Shown here in pieces: positions 1-7,899 of a stretch of 64,000 nt of DNA (the stretch's first letter is position 1; every line of letters starts with the position of its first letter). Under the pieces are notes generated by a model. The model was not told where the DNA came from. It did no database searches and was given only the letters and a program-made list of their open reading frames with translations. A program made the position numbers and the translations under genes. The DNA comes from Amycolatopsis alkalitolerans. GTDB taxonomy: Bacteria; Actinomycetota; Actinomycetes; Mycobacteriales; Pseudonocardiaceae. Location of the stretch: assembly GCF_006152065.1 (NCBI RefSeq), contig NZ_VDFW01000002.1:62001-126000 (forward strand), in the 5' to 3' direction.

Positions 1-411
1 GACGCGCCGCCTGAGCGGGTCATGGCGGTGATCGCGGACTTCGCCTCCTATCCCGAGTGGGCGAAGCAGGTCCGCGAGACCGAGGTGCTCGTCACCGGTG
101 ACGAAGGCAGGCCCAAACAGGTTCGGCTGACACTGGACGCCGGGCCGATCAAGGACGTCTACACCCTCGAGTACGACTGGGCGGCCGACGGCCGCGCGGT
201 GAGCTGGCACCTGGTCAAGGGCCAGATGCAGAAGGCGCAGGACGGCCGGTACGAGCTCACGGACACCGCCTCCGGCGGGACGAAGGTGACGTACACGTTG
301 TCGGTCGAGCTGGTGCTCCCGATGATCGGCCTGCTGCGCCGCAAGGCGGAGAAGATGGTGATGGACACCGCGCTCAAGGAGCTCAAGCGCAGGGTCGAGG
401 ATCTCCGCTGA
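1..411 (+). CDS. SRPBCC (START-like) family protein, 5' partial
   Basis: The reading frame is open from base 1, and the first seven codons before the ATG at 22 fit the family N-terminus (a DAPPERV-type stretch ahead of MAVIADF). The true start therefore lies outside the window. The visible part of about 136 residues has the SRPBCC pattern: an early 'ADFASYPEWA' helix segment, alternating strands and a long C-terminal helix ending in LKELKRRVEDL. Family members form a hydrophobic-cavity fold that binds lipids or polyketide-like ligands; the ligand here is unknown. The ArsA-like gene begins one base after the stop, so the two are co-transcribed. The SRPBCC plus ArsA-like pairing is conserved in actinobacteria. 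The family call is firm, the role is not. Confidence 0.8.
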   Translation, partial: DAPPERVMAVIADFASYPEWAKQVRETEVLVTGDEGRPKQVRLTLDAGPIKDVYTLEYDWAADGRAVSWHLVKGQMQKAQDGRYELTDTASGGTKVTYTLSVELVLPMIGLLRRKAEKMVMDTALKELKRRVEDLR

Positions 412-412
412 C

Positions 413-1555
413 ATGCGGCTGCTGCTGTTCACCGGCAAGGGGGGCGTCGGGAAGACGACCCTCGCGGCGGCGACCGCGGCCGGGCTCGCGGCACGGGGGC
501 ACAAGACGCTGGTGGTCTCGACCGATCCGGCGCATTCGCTCGGTGACGCGTTCGCGAAGCGGCTGGCCGCCGAACCGGCCGAAGTGGATCATCTCCTGCA
601 CGGCGCGCAGGTGGACTCGCGCGGTCTGGTCGACGGCATGTGGCAGGAGCTGCGCGGCAAACTGCGCGCCGCGCTCGCCGGGGCTGGTATCGACGCGCTC
701 GACGCCGAGGAGCTGACCGTGCTGCCCGGCGTGGACGAGTTGCTCGCGCTCACCGAGGTGCAGCGCCTGGCCGAGTCCGGCCGCTGGGACACCGTCGTCG
801 TCGACTGCGGGCCGACCGCGGAAACACTGCGGCTGCTGGCGCTTCCCGAGGCGGTTTCCGGGTATCTGAACCGGATGTGGCAGGTGAAGCTCGCCGGCCC
901 GCGCGGCACCGTCGAAGCCGTCCGGCGCCTCGGCGCGCATCTGGAGTCCCTGCGGGAGTTGCTCACCGATCCCGCGGTGACCGGGGTTCGGCTCGTGCTG
1001 ACGCCGGAACGGGTGGTCGTCGCCGAAGCGCGCCGCACGCTCAGTTCCCTTGCCCTGCGCGGGATCCGGATCGAGGGCGTGATCGTGAACCGCCTGATGC
1101 CCGCGCCCGGGATGTGGCGCGGCGCCGCCGCGTCCTGGCTGCGGACGCGGCGGCGCCAGCAGGATCAGGTGCTGGACGAACTGGCCGGTTCGGGGCTCTC
1201 GGATTTCGCGCGGGTGGAGCACCGGGCGACCGAGCCGGTCGGCCTGTCCGCGCTGCTGGAGATCTCGCGCGAACTCTACGGCGAGTCGGATCCGTTGTCC
1301 CCCAACGAGACCGCAGTCACACCGCTGCTCGACGTGTCCGAGCGGGACGGTGGGTTCGAGCTGCGGATCGCGCTCCCGCTCGGGCCCGAAGCCGCGGTGG
1401 ATCTGGCCAGAGTGGACGATGACCTGGCGATCACCGTCGACGGGTTCCGCCGCCTCGTCGCGCTGCCCGAGGCTCTGCGTCCCTGCCGCATCACCGGTGC
1501 CGTGTCGGACGTGCGCGGGCTGGTCGTGTCCTTGACCCACCCCGGGAGGCCCTGA
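413..1555 (+). CDS. ArsA/GET3-like P-loop ATPase
   Basis: A 380-residue protein opening with the deviant Walker A loop of the ArsA/MinD class (GKGGVGKTT, residues 8-16), followed by an STDPAHSLGDAF switch-type motif and a DCGPTAETLRLL segment near residue 130. These mark an anion-transporting/tail-anchor-type ATPase fold. There is a single ATPase unit rather than the doubled arrangement of classical ArsA, and no arsenic operon surrounds it, so arsenite pumping is not supported. It starts one base after the SRPBCC stop and its own stop overlaps the next ATG (TGATG), indicating translational coupling. The C-terminal third resembles a small beta-rich HSP20-like domain, as in other actinobacterial members. 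Biological role unknown. Confidence 0.85.
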   Translation: MRLLLFTGKGGVGKTTLAAATAAGLAARGHKTLVVSTDPAHSLGDAFAKRLAAEPAEVDHLLHGAQVDSRGLVDGMWQELRGKLRAALAGAGIDALDAEELTVLPGVDELLALTEVQRLAESGRWDTVVVDCGPTAETLRLLALPEAVSGYLNRMWQVKLAGPRGTVEAVRRLGAHLESLRELLTDPAVTGVRLVLTPERVVVAEARRTLSSLALRGIRIEGVIVNRLMPAPGMWRGAAASWLRTRRRQQDQVLDELAGSGLSDFARVEHRATEPVGLSALLEISRELYGESDPLSPNETAVTPLLDVSERDGGFELRIALPLGPEAAVDLARVDDDLAITVDGFRRLVALPEALRPCRITGAVSDVRGLVVSLTHPGRP

Positions 1556-1932
1556 TGACCGACACCGAGGCCACGAGTCTGGCCGAGGAGATCCGGTTGC
1601 TGGTGGAGATGGTCGCCGAACGGGCCGCGCCGTGGCTGGAGGGGATCGTCGCCGCGGGGCATGGCACTGACGAGCGCGCGGAAGGCGCGGGCTGCGGGTG
1701 GTGCCCACTGTGCGCGGTGGTCGCCGTCGTGCGCGGGGAACGGCCGGAGTTCGTGGCGCGGCTGGTGGAGCAACTGGCGCAACTGGTCGCGTTGCTGCGG
1801 GCGGTGCTCGCGGACCGCTGGGACCCCGAGCACGGCTTCCACATGCCGGGTTTCTCCCCGGAGCCCAAGCCCGAGCCGGCCTCGCCCCGGGTGCAGCACA
1901 TTCCCGTGCAGTGGCGCGGCGAGGAGCCCTGA
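1555..1932 (+). CDS. Conserved small actinobacterial protein with CxxC motif
   Basis: A 125-residue soluble protein, translationally coupled to the ATPase by an ATGA overlap and immediately followed by the glucokinase GTG. The N-terminal half is helical and acidic. A C-G-W-C-P-L-C segment near residues 46-52 could bind metal or form a disulfide. The C-terminus is Pro/Glu-rich. It is not recognised as a named family. Its fixed place between an ArsA-like ATPase and glucokinase suggests a partner of the ATPase/SRPBCC pair, which is inference from position only. Confidence 0.7.
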   Translation: MTDTEATSLAEEIRLLVEMVAERAAPWLEGIVAAGHGTDERAEGAGCGWCPLCAVVAVVRGERPEFVARLVEQLAQLVALLRAVLADRWDPEHGFHMPGFSPEPKPEPASPRVQHIPVQWRGEEP

Positions 1933-2883
1933 GTGCCGGCGATCGGACTGGACGTCGGCGGAACGAGCGTGCGCGCCGCGGTGGTCGACGCGCAGGGGTC
2001 CATTCTGGACACCGCGAGGGTCGGCACGCCGAGCGACGAGAATGCCTTGGAAGACGCCATTTCCGGCGTGATCGACGAGCTGCGCAACCGGCACGACGAC
2101 GTGACGGCGGTGGGGCTGGCGGTGGCGGGCTTCGTCGCCAGCGACCGGCGCACGGTGATGTTCGCGCCGCATCTGGCGTGGCGGGCGGCGCCGGTCTCCG
2201 ACCGCATCGCGAAACGCGTCGGCCTGCCGGTGACCCTCGAACACGACGCGAACGCCGCGGCGCTCGGCGAACACCGGTTCGGCGCGGCGCGCGGCGCGCG
2301 GGTGGCCGCGCTGGTGGCGATCGGCACCGGGATCGGCGCGGGCCTGCTGCTGGACGGCGAGATCTACCGCGGCGCCTACGGGGTCGCGCCCGAACTGGGG
2401 CATCTGACGGTCGTGCCGGGCGGGCGCGCGTGCCCGTGCGGCAAGTACGGCTGCTGGGAGCGGTACTGCAGCGGCACCGCGCTGGCCGCGACGGCGATCG
2501 AACTGCTCGCCCGGTATCCAGGGCAGTCGACGGTGCTGGCGCGCGAGATGTCGGAAGATCCGGGCTCGATCACCGGCCGCCGCGTCGCCGGTGCCGCCCG
2601 CGACGGCGATCCCATCGCGCAGCGTGCGGTCGCGGAGCTGGCGAAATGGCTCGGGGAAGGGCTCGCGCTGGTCGCGGACGTGTTCGACCCGGAGATCATG
2701 GTGATCGCGGGCGGGGTGTCCGGTTCGGCGACGCTGTTCCTCGACGAGGCTCGCGAGCATTACACGGCGGCGATCACCGGAGCCCGGCACCGGCCGCTGG
2801 CGCGGATCCGTACCGCGCATCTGGGCGAGGATGCGGCCATGGTCGGTGCCGCCGCGCTGGCCCTGGACGCCCCGTCCATGTGA
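1933..2883 (+). CDS. glk: ROK-family glucokinase
   Basis: A 316-residue sugar kinase of the ROK family (GTG start directly after the previous stop). The phosphate-1 motif DVGGT sits at residues 7-11, the sugar-binding EHDAN at 103-107, the phosphate-2 loop GTGIGAG at 131-137, and the ROK zinc site is complete (His157 with Cys167, Cys169 and Cys174 in CPCGKYGC). The pattern and length match bacterial glucokinases that phosphorylate glucose with ATP or polyphosphate at the start of glycolysis. Phosphofructokinase and pyruvate kinase lie further along the window, so several glycolytic steps are loosely grouped. Confidence 0.9.
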   Translation: MPAIGLDVGGTSVRAAVVDAQGSILDTARVGTPSDENALEDAISGVIDELRNRHDDVTAVGLAVAGFVASDRRTVMFAPHLAWRAAPVSDRIAKRVGLPVTLEHDANAAALGEHRFGAARGARVAALVAIGTGIGAGLLLDGEIYRGAYGVAPELGHLTVVPGGRACPCGKYGCWERYCSGTALAATAIELLARYPGQSTVLAREMSEDPGSITGRRVAGAARDGDPIAQRAVAELAKWLGEGLALVADVFDPEIMVIAGGVSGSATLFLDEAREHYTAAITGARHRPLARIRTAHLGEDAAMVGAAALALDAPSM

Positions 2884-2895
2884 CAAGGTGGGGGA

Positions 2896-3756
2896 ATGCT
2901 GAGGCCGGACGACGGGGACGGGTTCGTCGAATGCCTCGGCGGGCACCGGCACTGGGGCCGGTTCGGCGCGGCGGGACTGCTGCTGGCCGATCCGGAGCGC
3001 GGAGTGCTGTTGCAGCGCCGGGCGTGGTGGACCCATCACGGCAGTACCTGGGCACTGCCGGGTGGCGCGCGGCAAAGCCACGAAAACGCCTGGCAGGCCG
3101 CGACCCGCGAGGCCGGGGAGGAAGCCGGGATTCCCGGTGACGCCGTGCGGCCGCTGTCCTCGTGGACCGTCGATCACGGTGGCTGGACTTACACGACGGT
3201 GCTCGCGCGGACCGTGCGGCCGGTGCGTGAGCAGGTGATGAACACCGAGAGTGAGGAGCTGCGGTGGGTGCCGCCGGCGACGGTGGCGGACTACGAACTG
3301 CACCGGGACTTCGCTTCGGCCTGGCCGCGGTTGCATCCGGAACTGGGCCGCGAACTGGTCCTCGTCGTCGACGGCGCGAACGTCGTCGGCGCTCGCCCGG
3401 ACGGCTGGTGGCGTGACCGGGCGGGAGCGGCCGGCCGGTTGCGGGATCAGCTGGCCGGCCTGGTGTGTCAGGGCTTCGCCACGTCCGTGGACTGGTCGTG
3501 GTGGCCGCGCATCGTGCTGGTGGTCGAAGGGCAGGCGCGTGGTGTCGGCGCGGTCGAGAACGTGGAGATCGTCGCCGCGCCACGGGACGGCGACACGGCG
3601 ATCGTCGAGACGGTCCGGGCCCTGCGCGCCGACCGGCCGGAAGACCGCGTCGCGGTGGTGACGGCCGACCGCGAACTGCGCGGCCGGGTCAGCGCGGAGG
3701 GCGCGGAGTACCTGGGCCCGCGCACCCTGCTGACCGCGCTGGACCTCCACCACTGA
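2896..3756 (+). CDS. Nudix hydrolase fused to an NYN/PIN-like domain
   Basis: A 286-residue two-domain protein. Residues about 15-150 carry a complete Nudix box (residues 57-79: Gly, Glu seven before REAGEEAGI), so a pyrophosphohydrolase active on nucleoside diphosphate derivatives is expected. From residue 153 a second domain begins with LVLVVDGANVVG, has a central acidic patch (DGDTAIVETVRAL) and ends with VVTADRELRGRV. This is the pattern of NYN/PIN-like nucleases with their aspartate triad. The fusion implies processing of a nucleotide linked to RNA metabolism, for example removal of cap-like or damaged nucleotides. The substrate is unknown. It starts 12 bases after glk. Confidence 0.8.
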   Translation: MLRPDDGDGFVECLGGHRHWGRFGAAGLLLADPERGVLLQRRAWWTHHGSTWALPGGARQSHENAWQAATREAGEEAGIPGDAVRPLSSWTVDHGGWTYTTVLARTVRPVREQVMNTESEELRWVPPATVADYELHRDFASAWPRLHPELGRELVLVVDGANVVGARPDGWWRDRAGAAGRLRDQLAGLVCQGFATSVDWSWWPRIVLVVEGQARGVGAVENVEIVAAPRDGDTAIVETVRALRADRPEDRVAVVTADRELRGRVSAEGAEYLGPRTLLTALDLHH

Positions 3757-3757
3757 C

Positions 3758-3784
3758 GGGCGGGCTGTCCCAAGGTACCCGCCC
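3758..3784. terminator. Hairpin between convergent genes
   Basis: GGGCGGG and CCCGCCC form a perfect 7-bp stem around a 13-nt loop in the 37-bp gap between the convergent Nudix and reductase genes. A bidirectional terminator is likely, although no T tract follows. Confidence 0.5.
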
Positions 3785-3793
3785 TCATCGCGC

Positions 3794-4441
3794 TCACCGG
3801 TTCTTCGCCGTGAAGGTGAGGTGCGTGACGCCGCTCGGGGTCGAGACCGCCTCGATGTCGTAGCTCTCCTCGAGGGATTCCAGGCCGTCCCACAGCCGGA
3901 CACCGCGGCCGAGCACGATGGGCACCTGGACGACATGCATGCAGTCGACCAGCCCGGCGGTCACGAAGTCGCGCACGACGGTGGGCCCGCCGCCGATCCG
4001 CACGTCCTGCCCGTCGGCTGCTTTACGGGCCTGCTCGAGCGCCTCGCCGGGGGTGGCGTCGAGGAAATGGAAGGTGGTGCCGCCCTCCATCCGCATCGAC
4101 GGCCGCGGTCGGTGGGTCAGCACGAAGACCGGAGTGTGGAACGGCGGGTTGGGCCCCCACGCGCCCTGGTAGCCGGGATCGTCCTGCCAGCCGGGCGGGC
4201 CGAACTTTCCGGCACCCATGATCTCGGCGCCGATACCCGGGCCGTACCGTTCGGCGAACGCGTTGTCGGCGCCGGCGCTCCCGCCCGGGCCGCCGACCAT
4301 CTCATGCCAGAACCGGGTGGCGAACATCCACTCGTGCAGCCGTTCGCCGGCGTGCCCGAACGGGGCGTCGGCGGCCTGCCCTTCGCCGGTGGCGAAGCCG
4401 TCGAGCGAGATCGAGAAATTGTGGATGCGGACCTGGGACAT
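3794..4441 (-). CDS. Dihydrofolate reductase-like (RibD C-terminal) protein
   Basis: A 215-residue member of the DHFR/RibD-C superfamily. It has the N-terminal SLDGFATG substrate/NADPH segment, a central GGGPTVVRDFVTAGLVDCMHV nucleotide-binding region (here quoted across two motifs, GGGPTVV and DFVTAGLVD), and a C-terminal LGRGVRLWDG. Such stand-alone proteins are common in actinobacteria and have no firm substrate. It is divergent from the LysR regulator 105 bp away, so it is the natural candidate target of that regulator. There is a good GGAG-type ribosome site before the ATG on the minus strand. Confidence 0.8.
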   Translation of the reverse strand: MSQVRIHNFSISLDGFATGEGQAADAPFGHAGERLHEWMFATRFWHEMVGGPGGSAGADNAFAERYGPGIGAEIMGAGKFGPPGWQDDPGYQGAWGPNPPFHTPVFVLTHRPRPSMRMEGGTTFHFLDATPGEALEQARKAADGQDVRIGGGPTVVRDFVTAGLVDCMHVVQVPIVLGRGVRLWDGLESLEESYDIEAVSTPSGVTHLTFTAKNR

Positions 4442-4506
4442 CGCAACGCTCCTTCCGGCGAACTGGCTGTCGGAGACCAGCCTGGATCCTCAGACCCATG
4501 ACGTCT

Positions 4507-4538
4507 AATGCCAATAACCGGACAAAAGCATTGATAAT
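4507..4538 (+). promoter_or_regulatory. Dyad and -10-like box upstream of the LysR gene
   Basis: AATGC (4507-4511) and GCATT (4528-4532) form an inverted repeat in the divergent gap. GATAAT (4533-4538) follows directly and resembles a -10 hexamer. The LysR ATG at 4547 is only 9 bases past this box and no ribosome-binding site precedes it, which fits a leaderless transcript with an autoregulatory site. Confidence 0.35.
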
Positions 4539-4546
4539 CTCGATGC

Positions 4547-5446
4547 ATGCTGAACCTGGTCCATCTCAAGGTGCTGGCCGTGGTGGCGCGCCACGGGTCC
4601 GTGACCGGAGCGGCGAAGGAACTGCACTACTCGCAGCCGTCGGTCAGCCATCACCTGTCCCGCTTGGAAAAGGCCACCGGCGCCAAGCTCGTTCAGCGCG
4701 TCGGCCGTGGGATCCGGTTGACCCCGGAGGGGCGGCTGCTGGCCAACCGCGCCACCGAGATCGTGGGACGGGTCGACGCGGCGACCAAGGAACTGGCATC
4801 ACAGGTCGGGTTGCAGGCGGGGCGGGTTCGCCTGGCCGCGAACGCGTCGACGCTGAGCACGATCGTGCCGACGGCCGCCGCCACGCTGGCCGGCGCGTAC
4901 CCAGGACTCGAGCTGCACCTGATCGACCGGCACCCGGTCGAGGCGTTCCAGATGCTGCGACAGGGCGAGATCGACATCGCACTCGTCTTCCGGCACGCCG
5001 GGGACCCGGCCGACGAAGAAGGGTTTCGCCTCCTCCACCTCGGCGAAGACCCGATCTACCTGGTGAGCCGACGACCGGGCGACAGCCTCGCCAACCATCG
5101 CGAGTCCCCCTGGATCGGCGGATGCGAACGGTGCCAGCAGGAGCTGATCACGGTGTGCCGGCACGAAGGCTTCGCCCCGCGCACGGCCTCGCTCAGCGAC
5201 GACATGGTCGTCGTGCAAGCTTTCGTCGCGGCGGGCGTCGGCGTCGCGATCCTGCCCGGGCTCGCGCTCCAGGCTCACCACCGGCCCGACGTCCACGCCG
5301 CCGAACTCACCGGCCACCCGCGCCAGCTTTACGCCGCCACCTACGGCGAGCCACCAGACCCGCCCGCCGTCGCCGCCGTACTGGCCACGCTGGCTGAGGC
5401 GGCCACCTCGGCCATACGCCGCGGCATCACGTCCACGCGTCGATGA
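4547..5446 (+). CDS. LysR-family transcriptional regulator
   Basis: A 299-residue LysR protein. The N-terminal winged helix-turn-helix spans residues 1-65 with the typical VTGAAKELHYSQPSVSHHLS recognition region, followed by a periplasmic-binding-protein-like effector domain (about 90-290). It is transcribed away from the DHFR-like reductase and overlaps the 3' end of the methyltransferase on the other strand by 20 bases. The effector is unknown; the adjacent reductase is the likely target. Confidence 0.9.
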   Translation: MLNLVHLKVLAVVARHGSVTGAAKELHYSQPSVSHHLSRLEKATGAKLVQRVGRGIRLTPEGRLLANRATEIVGRVDAATKELASQVGLQAGRVRLAANASTLSTIVPTAAATLAGAYPGLELHLIDRHPVEAFQMLRQGEIDIALVFRHAGDPADEEGFRLLHLGEDPIYLVSRRPGDSLANHRESPWIGGCERCQQELITVCRHEGFAPRTASLSDDMVVVQAFVAAGVGVAILPGLALQAHHRPDVHAAELTGHPRQLYAATYGEPPDPPAVAAVLATLAEAATSAIRRGITSTRR

Positions 5447-6239
5447 CGTGCACCATCTTCGCGCCGGGGTCGTCGGTGCCCGCGGGCATGAGGTCCGCCG
5501 CCGGGAAACCAGCCGCGCGCAGTGCGGTCGCCGCCTCCTCCGGCGTGTCGAAATGCAGGTGCACGCGGCCGCGGACGGTCGCCGCGATCAGGCCGGCGCC
5601 GACCCGCGAGGGAAACGAGTCACCGTGCGGGCGAAGGACGACGTCCGCGAAGTAGGCGCCGGTGGGGAAGCGCCGGAGCACCTCGGCGAACCGGTGCCAC
5701 ATCCCGGTGACCGTGTCGAAGTCGAAGTAGTTCAGCAGGCCCTCGGTCACGATCGCGGTCCCGGTCGACGGATCCAGCGAATCGGCCAGTGCGCCGATGC
5801 TCGACGGGCCGTCCGTGGCGAGTGCGTCGACCGTGGCGACGCGCGGGGCGGGGCCGTTCAGCCGCTCGAGGAGCCGTTGTTTACGCGCGGCCATCCGAGG
5901 CAGGTCGGCCTCCACATAGGTCAACCCGTCGTAGCGCCGCGAAAACCGCCAGCCGCGCGCCGACAGCCCGGCCGCGATCTCGATGACCTGCCCGACCTCG
6001 CCGCGCTCGATGGCGCCCGCGAGCAGCCGGTCCAGCATCCGGTGCCGCGCCACGAGCAGACCTTCGAACGTGGGCTGCCCCAGCAGCCGGCTGACCCGCA
6101 TCGCCGGTTCGACGGCGTGGAACAGCACCCGCCCCTCCGGGGTCGCCAGCTGCCGCGGAGCGAGCCCGTTGCGCACCCAGACGTACCCGGTGTAGTGGCC
6201 GGTCGGGCTGATGGCCTCGGAACCGCGCGGGAGCAACAC
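5427..6239 (-). CDS. Leucine carboxyl methyltransferase-like (PPM/TcmP-type) SAM methyltransferase
   Basis: A 270-residue class I SAM-dependent methyltransferase of the LCM/TcmP type. The motif I region reads VIEIAAGLSARGW and a downstream TEGLLNYF matches the family's acidic SAM-binding and post-motif segments. The GTG at 6239 is preferred because the frame further upstream lies over the divergent transporter and does not resemble the family. The substrate is unknown (carboxyl or hydroxyl methylation of a small molecule or protein C-terminus). It is divergent from the DMT transporter, about 50 bp away. Confidence 0.75.
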   Translation of the reverse strand: MLLPRGSEAISPTGHYTGYVWVRNGLAPRQLATPEGRVLFHAVEPAMRVSRLLGQPTFEGLLVARHRMLDRLLAGAIERGEVGQVIEIAAGLSARGWRFSRRYDGLTYVEADLPRMAARKQRLLERLNGPAPRVATVDALATDGPSSIGALADSLDPSTGTAIVTEGLLNYFDFDTVTGMWHRFAEVLRRFPTGAYFADVVLRPHGDSFPSRVGAGLIAATVRGRVHLHFDTPEEAATALRAAGFPAADLMPAGTDDPGAKMVHVIDAWT

Positions 6240-6291
6240 ACGGGGGATCCTAGAGATCGGGACGGCCCGGCGCGATGGAAGGCGGTCGAGG

Positions 6292-7122
6292 ATGCTGCTC
6301 GGTGTGGTGTTCGCGGTACTCGCCGCGGCCACGAACGCGGCCGGGTCGGTCATGCAGCGCACGGGGGCCCGCAAGCAGCCCGAGGGCAGCCGTCTCTCCC
6401 GGGACATGCTCCTGCATCTGGTGACCCAGCGGGTGTGGATCGCCGGGGTGCTGACCACGCTCGCGGGCCTGGGCCTGCAGGCACTCGCACTGGCCAACGC
6501 GCCGATCGTGGTGGTCCAGTCGTTGCTGGTCAGCGAGCTCGGGTTCGTCCTGGTGCTCTCCAGCGTCGTGTTCCGCACCCGCCTGCCGGCGCGGGAGTGG
6601 GCCGCGCTCGCCGGGCTGGGCGCCGGGGTCGCGCTCCTGCTGGTTTCGCTCTCGCCGGGCGGCGGGCGGCCGCACGTGCCCGTGCCGACGTGGCTGCTCG
6701 CCAGCGGGGTGACGGTCGCGACCGTCGCGGTGCTCGTCGCGATCGGCGTCCGGTATCGGCATGTGCGGCGGGCGGCGTACCTCGGCATCGCGGCGGGAAT
6801 GTGGTTCGGGTTCACCGCCGTGCTCATCGACGGGATCACCGCGGACGGGCTGTTCTCGGCCTGGCAGACCTACGCGATGGTGGTGGCCGGACCGGCGGGA
6901 TTCTTCCTGCTGCAGAACGCCTTGCGGGCCGGGCCGCTCGTCGCGTCGCAACCGGGGCTGACGCTCGCCAACCCGCTCGTCGCGCTCGGCTGGGGCGTCG
7001 CGGTGTTCGGCGAGCAGGTGCGCGGCGGCCCGTGGCTGGCCGGTTCGCTGATCGCGGCGGCGCTCATCGCCGCCTGCACGCTGCAGCTCGCCGGTTCCCA
7101 CCTCCTGGACGATGCCGAATGA
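6292..7122 (+). CDS. DMT/EamA-like multi-spanning transporter
   Basis: A 276-residue integral membrane protein with about nine hydrophobic segments. It begins MLLGVVFAVLAAATNAAGSV, has the drug/metabolite-transporter layout, and has a late PLVALGWGVAVFGE segment typical of the second EamA repeat. The ATG at 6292 is chosen because the upstream in-frame part is not hydrophobic and would overlap the divergent methyltransferase start. It converges on mftR with one base between stops. No substrate can be inferred; a link to mycofactocin is only positional. Confidence 0.75.
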   Translation: MLLGVVFAVLAAATNAAGSVMQRTGARKQPEGSRLSRDMLLHLVTQRVWIAGVLTTLAGLGLQALALANAPIVVVQSLLVSELGFVLVLSSVVFRTRLPAREWAALAGLGAGVALLLVSLSPGGGRPHVPVPTWLLASGVTVATVAVLVAIGVRYRHVRRAAYLGIAAGMWFGFTAVLIDGITADGLFSAWQTYAMVVAGPAGFFLLQNALRAGPLVASQPGLTLANPLVALGWGVAVFGEQVRGGPWLAGSLIAAALIAACTLQLAGSHLLDDAE

Positions 7123-7123
7123 G

Positions 7124-7714
7124 TCACGCGACGGCGGCGCTCAGCTCGAGCACGCCGGCGTCGAGCAGCTCCCGCAGGTCGCTGCCGGGGTTGCGCAGCC
7201 ACTGCTCGTACGCCGCCAGGGCAACCCCGAGCGTGGCGTACGCGATCGCTTGCGGCGCAAGGGAATCCGGCGGTGTCCCGAGCCGCTTCGCGACGAACTC
7301 GGCGAGCACCTGGCGCCAGTCCGCGTAGCGCAGCGTCGAATGCGCCTGCAGCGCGGGCGTGGTGAGGATCAGCTCCATCCGGCGGCGGTGCCACGGCGCC
7401 TCCGCCGGGTCGACCCGGTTGAAGTCCACCAGCGCGCCCCGGATCGCGTCGACCAGCGGCACGTCCGGTGGGTACTCGGCGAGTTGCCGGCGCATCCGGC
7501 GCAGCTCGCGGTCGAAATCGCCCCAGGCGACGTCGTTCTTCGACGGGAAGTACCGGAAGAACGTGCGGCGCCCGATCCCGGCGGCCTGCGCGATGTCGTC
7601 GACCGTGGTGCGCTCGAAACCCTGGCGTGCGAACAGTTCGAACGCGGCGTGCTCCACTTCGGAGCGCGACGTGATCGGCCTGCGCCCGGCACGCGGGGTG
7701 CCCTGATCGGTCAT
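7124..7714 (-). CDS. mftR: MftR, TetR-family mycofactocin regulator
   Basis: A 196-residue TetR regulator with an N-terminal helix-turn-helix (AAFELFARQGFERTTVDDIA then GIGRRTFFRYF), about residues 20-65, matching the regulator that accompanies mycofactocin loci. Start choice: the ATG at 7714; an alternative ATG at 7726 would add four residues. It is divergent from mftA with an 82-bp gap containing two inverted repeats. In mycobacteria MftR represses the mft operon and responds to acyl-CoA thioesters, and the same role is inferred here. Confidence 0.85.
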   Translation of the reverse strand: MTDQGTPRAGRRPITSRSEVEHAAFELFARQGFERTTVDDIAQAAGIGRRTFFRYFPSKNDVAWGDFDRELRRMRRQLAEYPPDVPLVDAIRGALVDFNRVDPAEAPWHRRRMELILTTPALQAHSTLRYADWRQVLAEFVAKRLGTPPDSLAPQAIAYATLGVALAAYEQWLRNPGSDLRELLDAGVLELSAAVA

Positions 7715-7728
7715 TGCCTCTTCCATTC

Positions 7729-7768
7729 GGCACTCGGTGCCATTATTGTCTGTGGCGCGGGCCGCGCC
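7729..7768. promoter_or_regulatory. Inverted repeats in the mftR-mftA divergent region
   Basis: Two perfect dyads lie in the gap: GGCAC-TCG-GTGCC (7729-7741) and GGCGCGG-G-CCGCGCC (7754-7768). A -10-like TATTGT (7744-7749), with a weak -35-like TTCCAT (7721-7726) 17 bases upstream, would place the first dyad between the promoter elements, suited to repression by MftR. The mftA ribosome site AAGGGAG is at 7784-7790. Confidence 0.45.
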
Positions 7769-7796
7769 GTGGCGGCCGTCACGAAGGGAGCATCCC

Positions 7797-7895
7797 ATGT
7801 CCGAGGCGCAGCAGGTTTCGCAGGACGAGGCTGTGGTGGAAGACGAGCTGCTCGTCGAAGAGGTCTCCATCGACGGTATGTGCGGCGTGTACTGA
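7797..7895 (+). CDS. mftA: MftA, mycofactocin precursor peptide
   Basis: A 32-residue peptide read directly from the sequence: MSEAQQVSQDEAVVEDELLV then EEVSIDGMCGVY. The acidic leader and the C-terminal core IDGMCGVY are diagnostic of the mycofactocin precursor. The terminal Val-Tyr is the part decarboxylated and cyclised by MftC and released by MftE. It is preceded by a strong AAGGGAG ribosome site six bases from the ATG. It is the first gene of a run extending at least to mftE at 19255. Confidence 0.95.
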   Translation: MSEAQQVSQDEAVVEDELLVEEVSIDGMCGVY

Positions 7896-7899
7896 GCTC

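Noticed and set aside
413-1555. Arsenite efflux function for the ArsA-like ATPase
   Set aside because: No arsB, arsR or arsC nearby; single ATPase unit; conserved pairing with an SRPBCC protein suggests another role.
1276-3936. Very long open frame on the minus strand opposite ArsA, glucokinase and Nudix genes
   Set aside because: Arg/Pro/His-rich translation without domains; it mirrors third-codon GC bias of the real plus-strand genes.
6240-6839. N-terminal extension of the methyltransferase frame
   Set aside because: Lies antisense to the DMT transporter and does not resemble the family; GTG 6239 gives a normal length.
7714-7899. Longer start for mftB through mftA
   Set aside because: It would read mftA in another frame; the mftA peptide is diagnostic, and GTG 7900 gives the expected MftB length.
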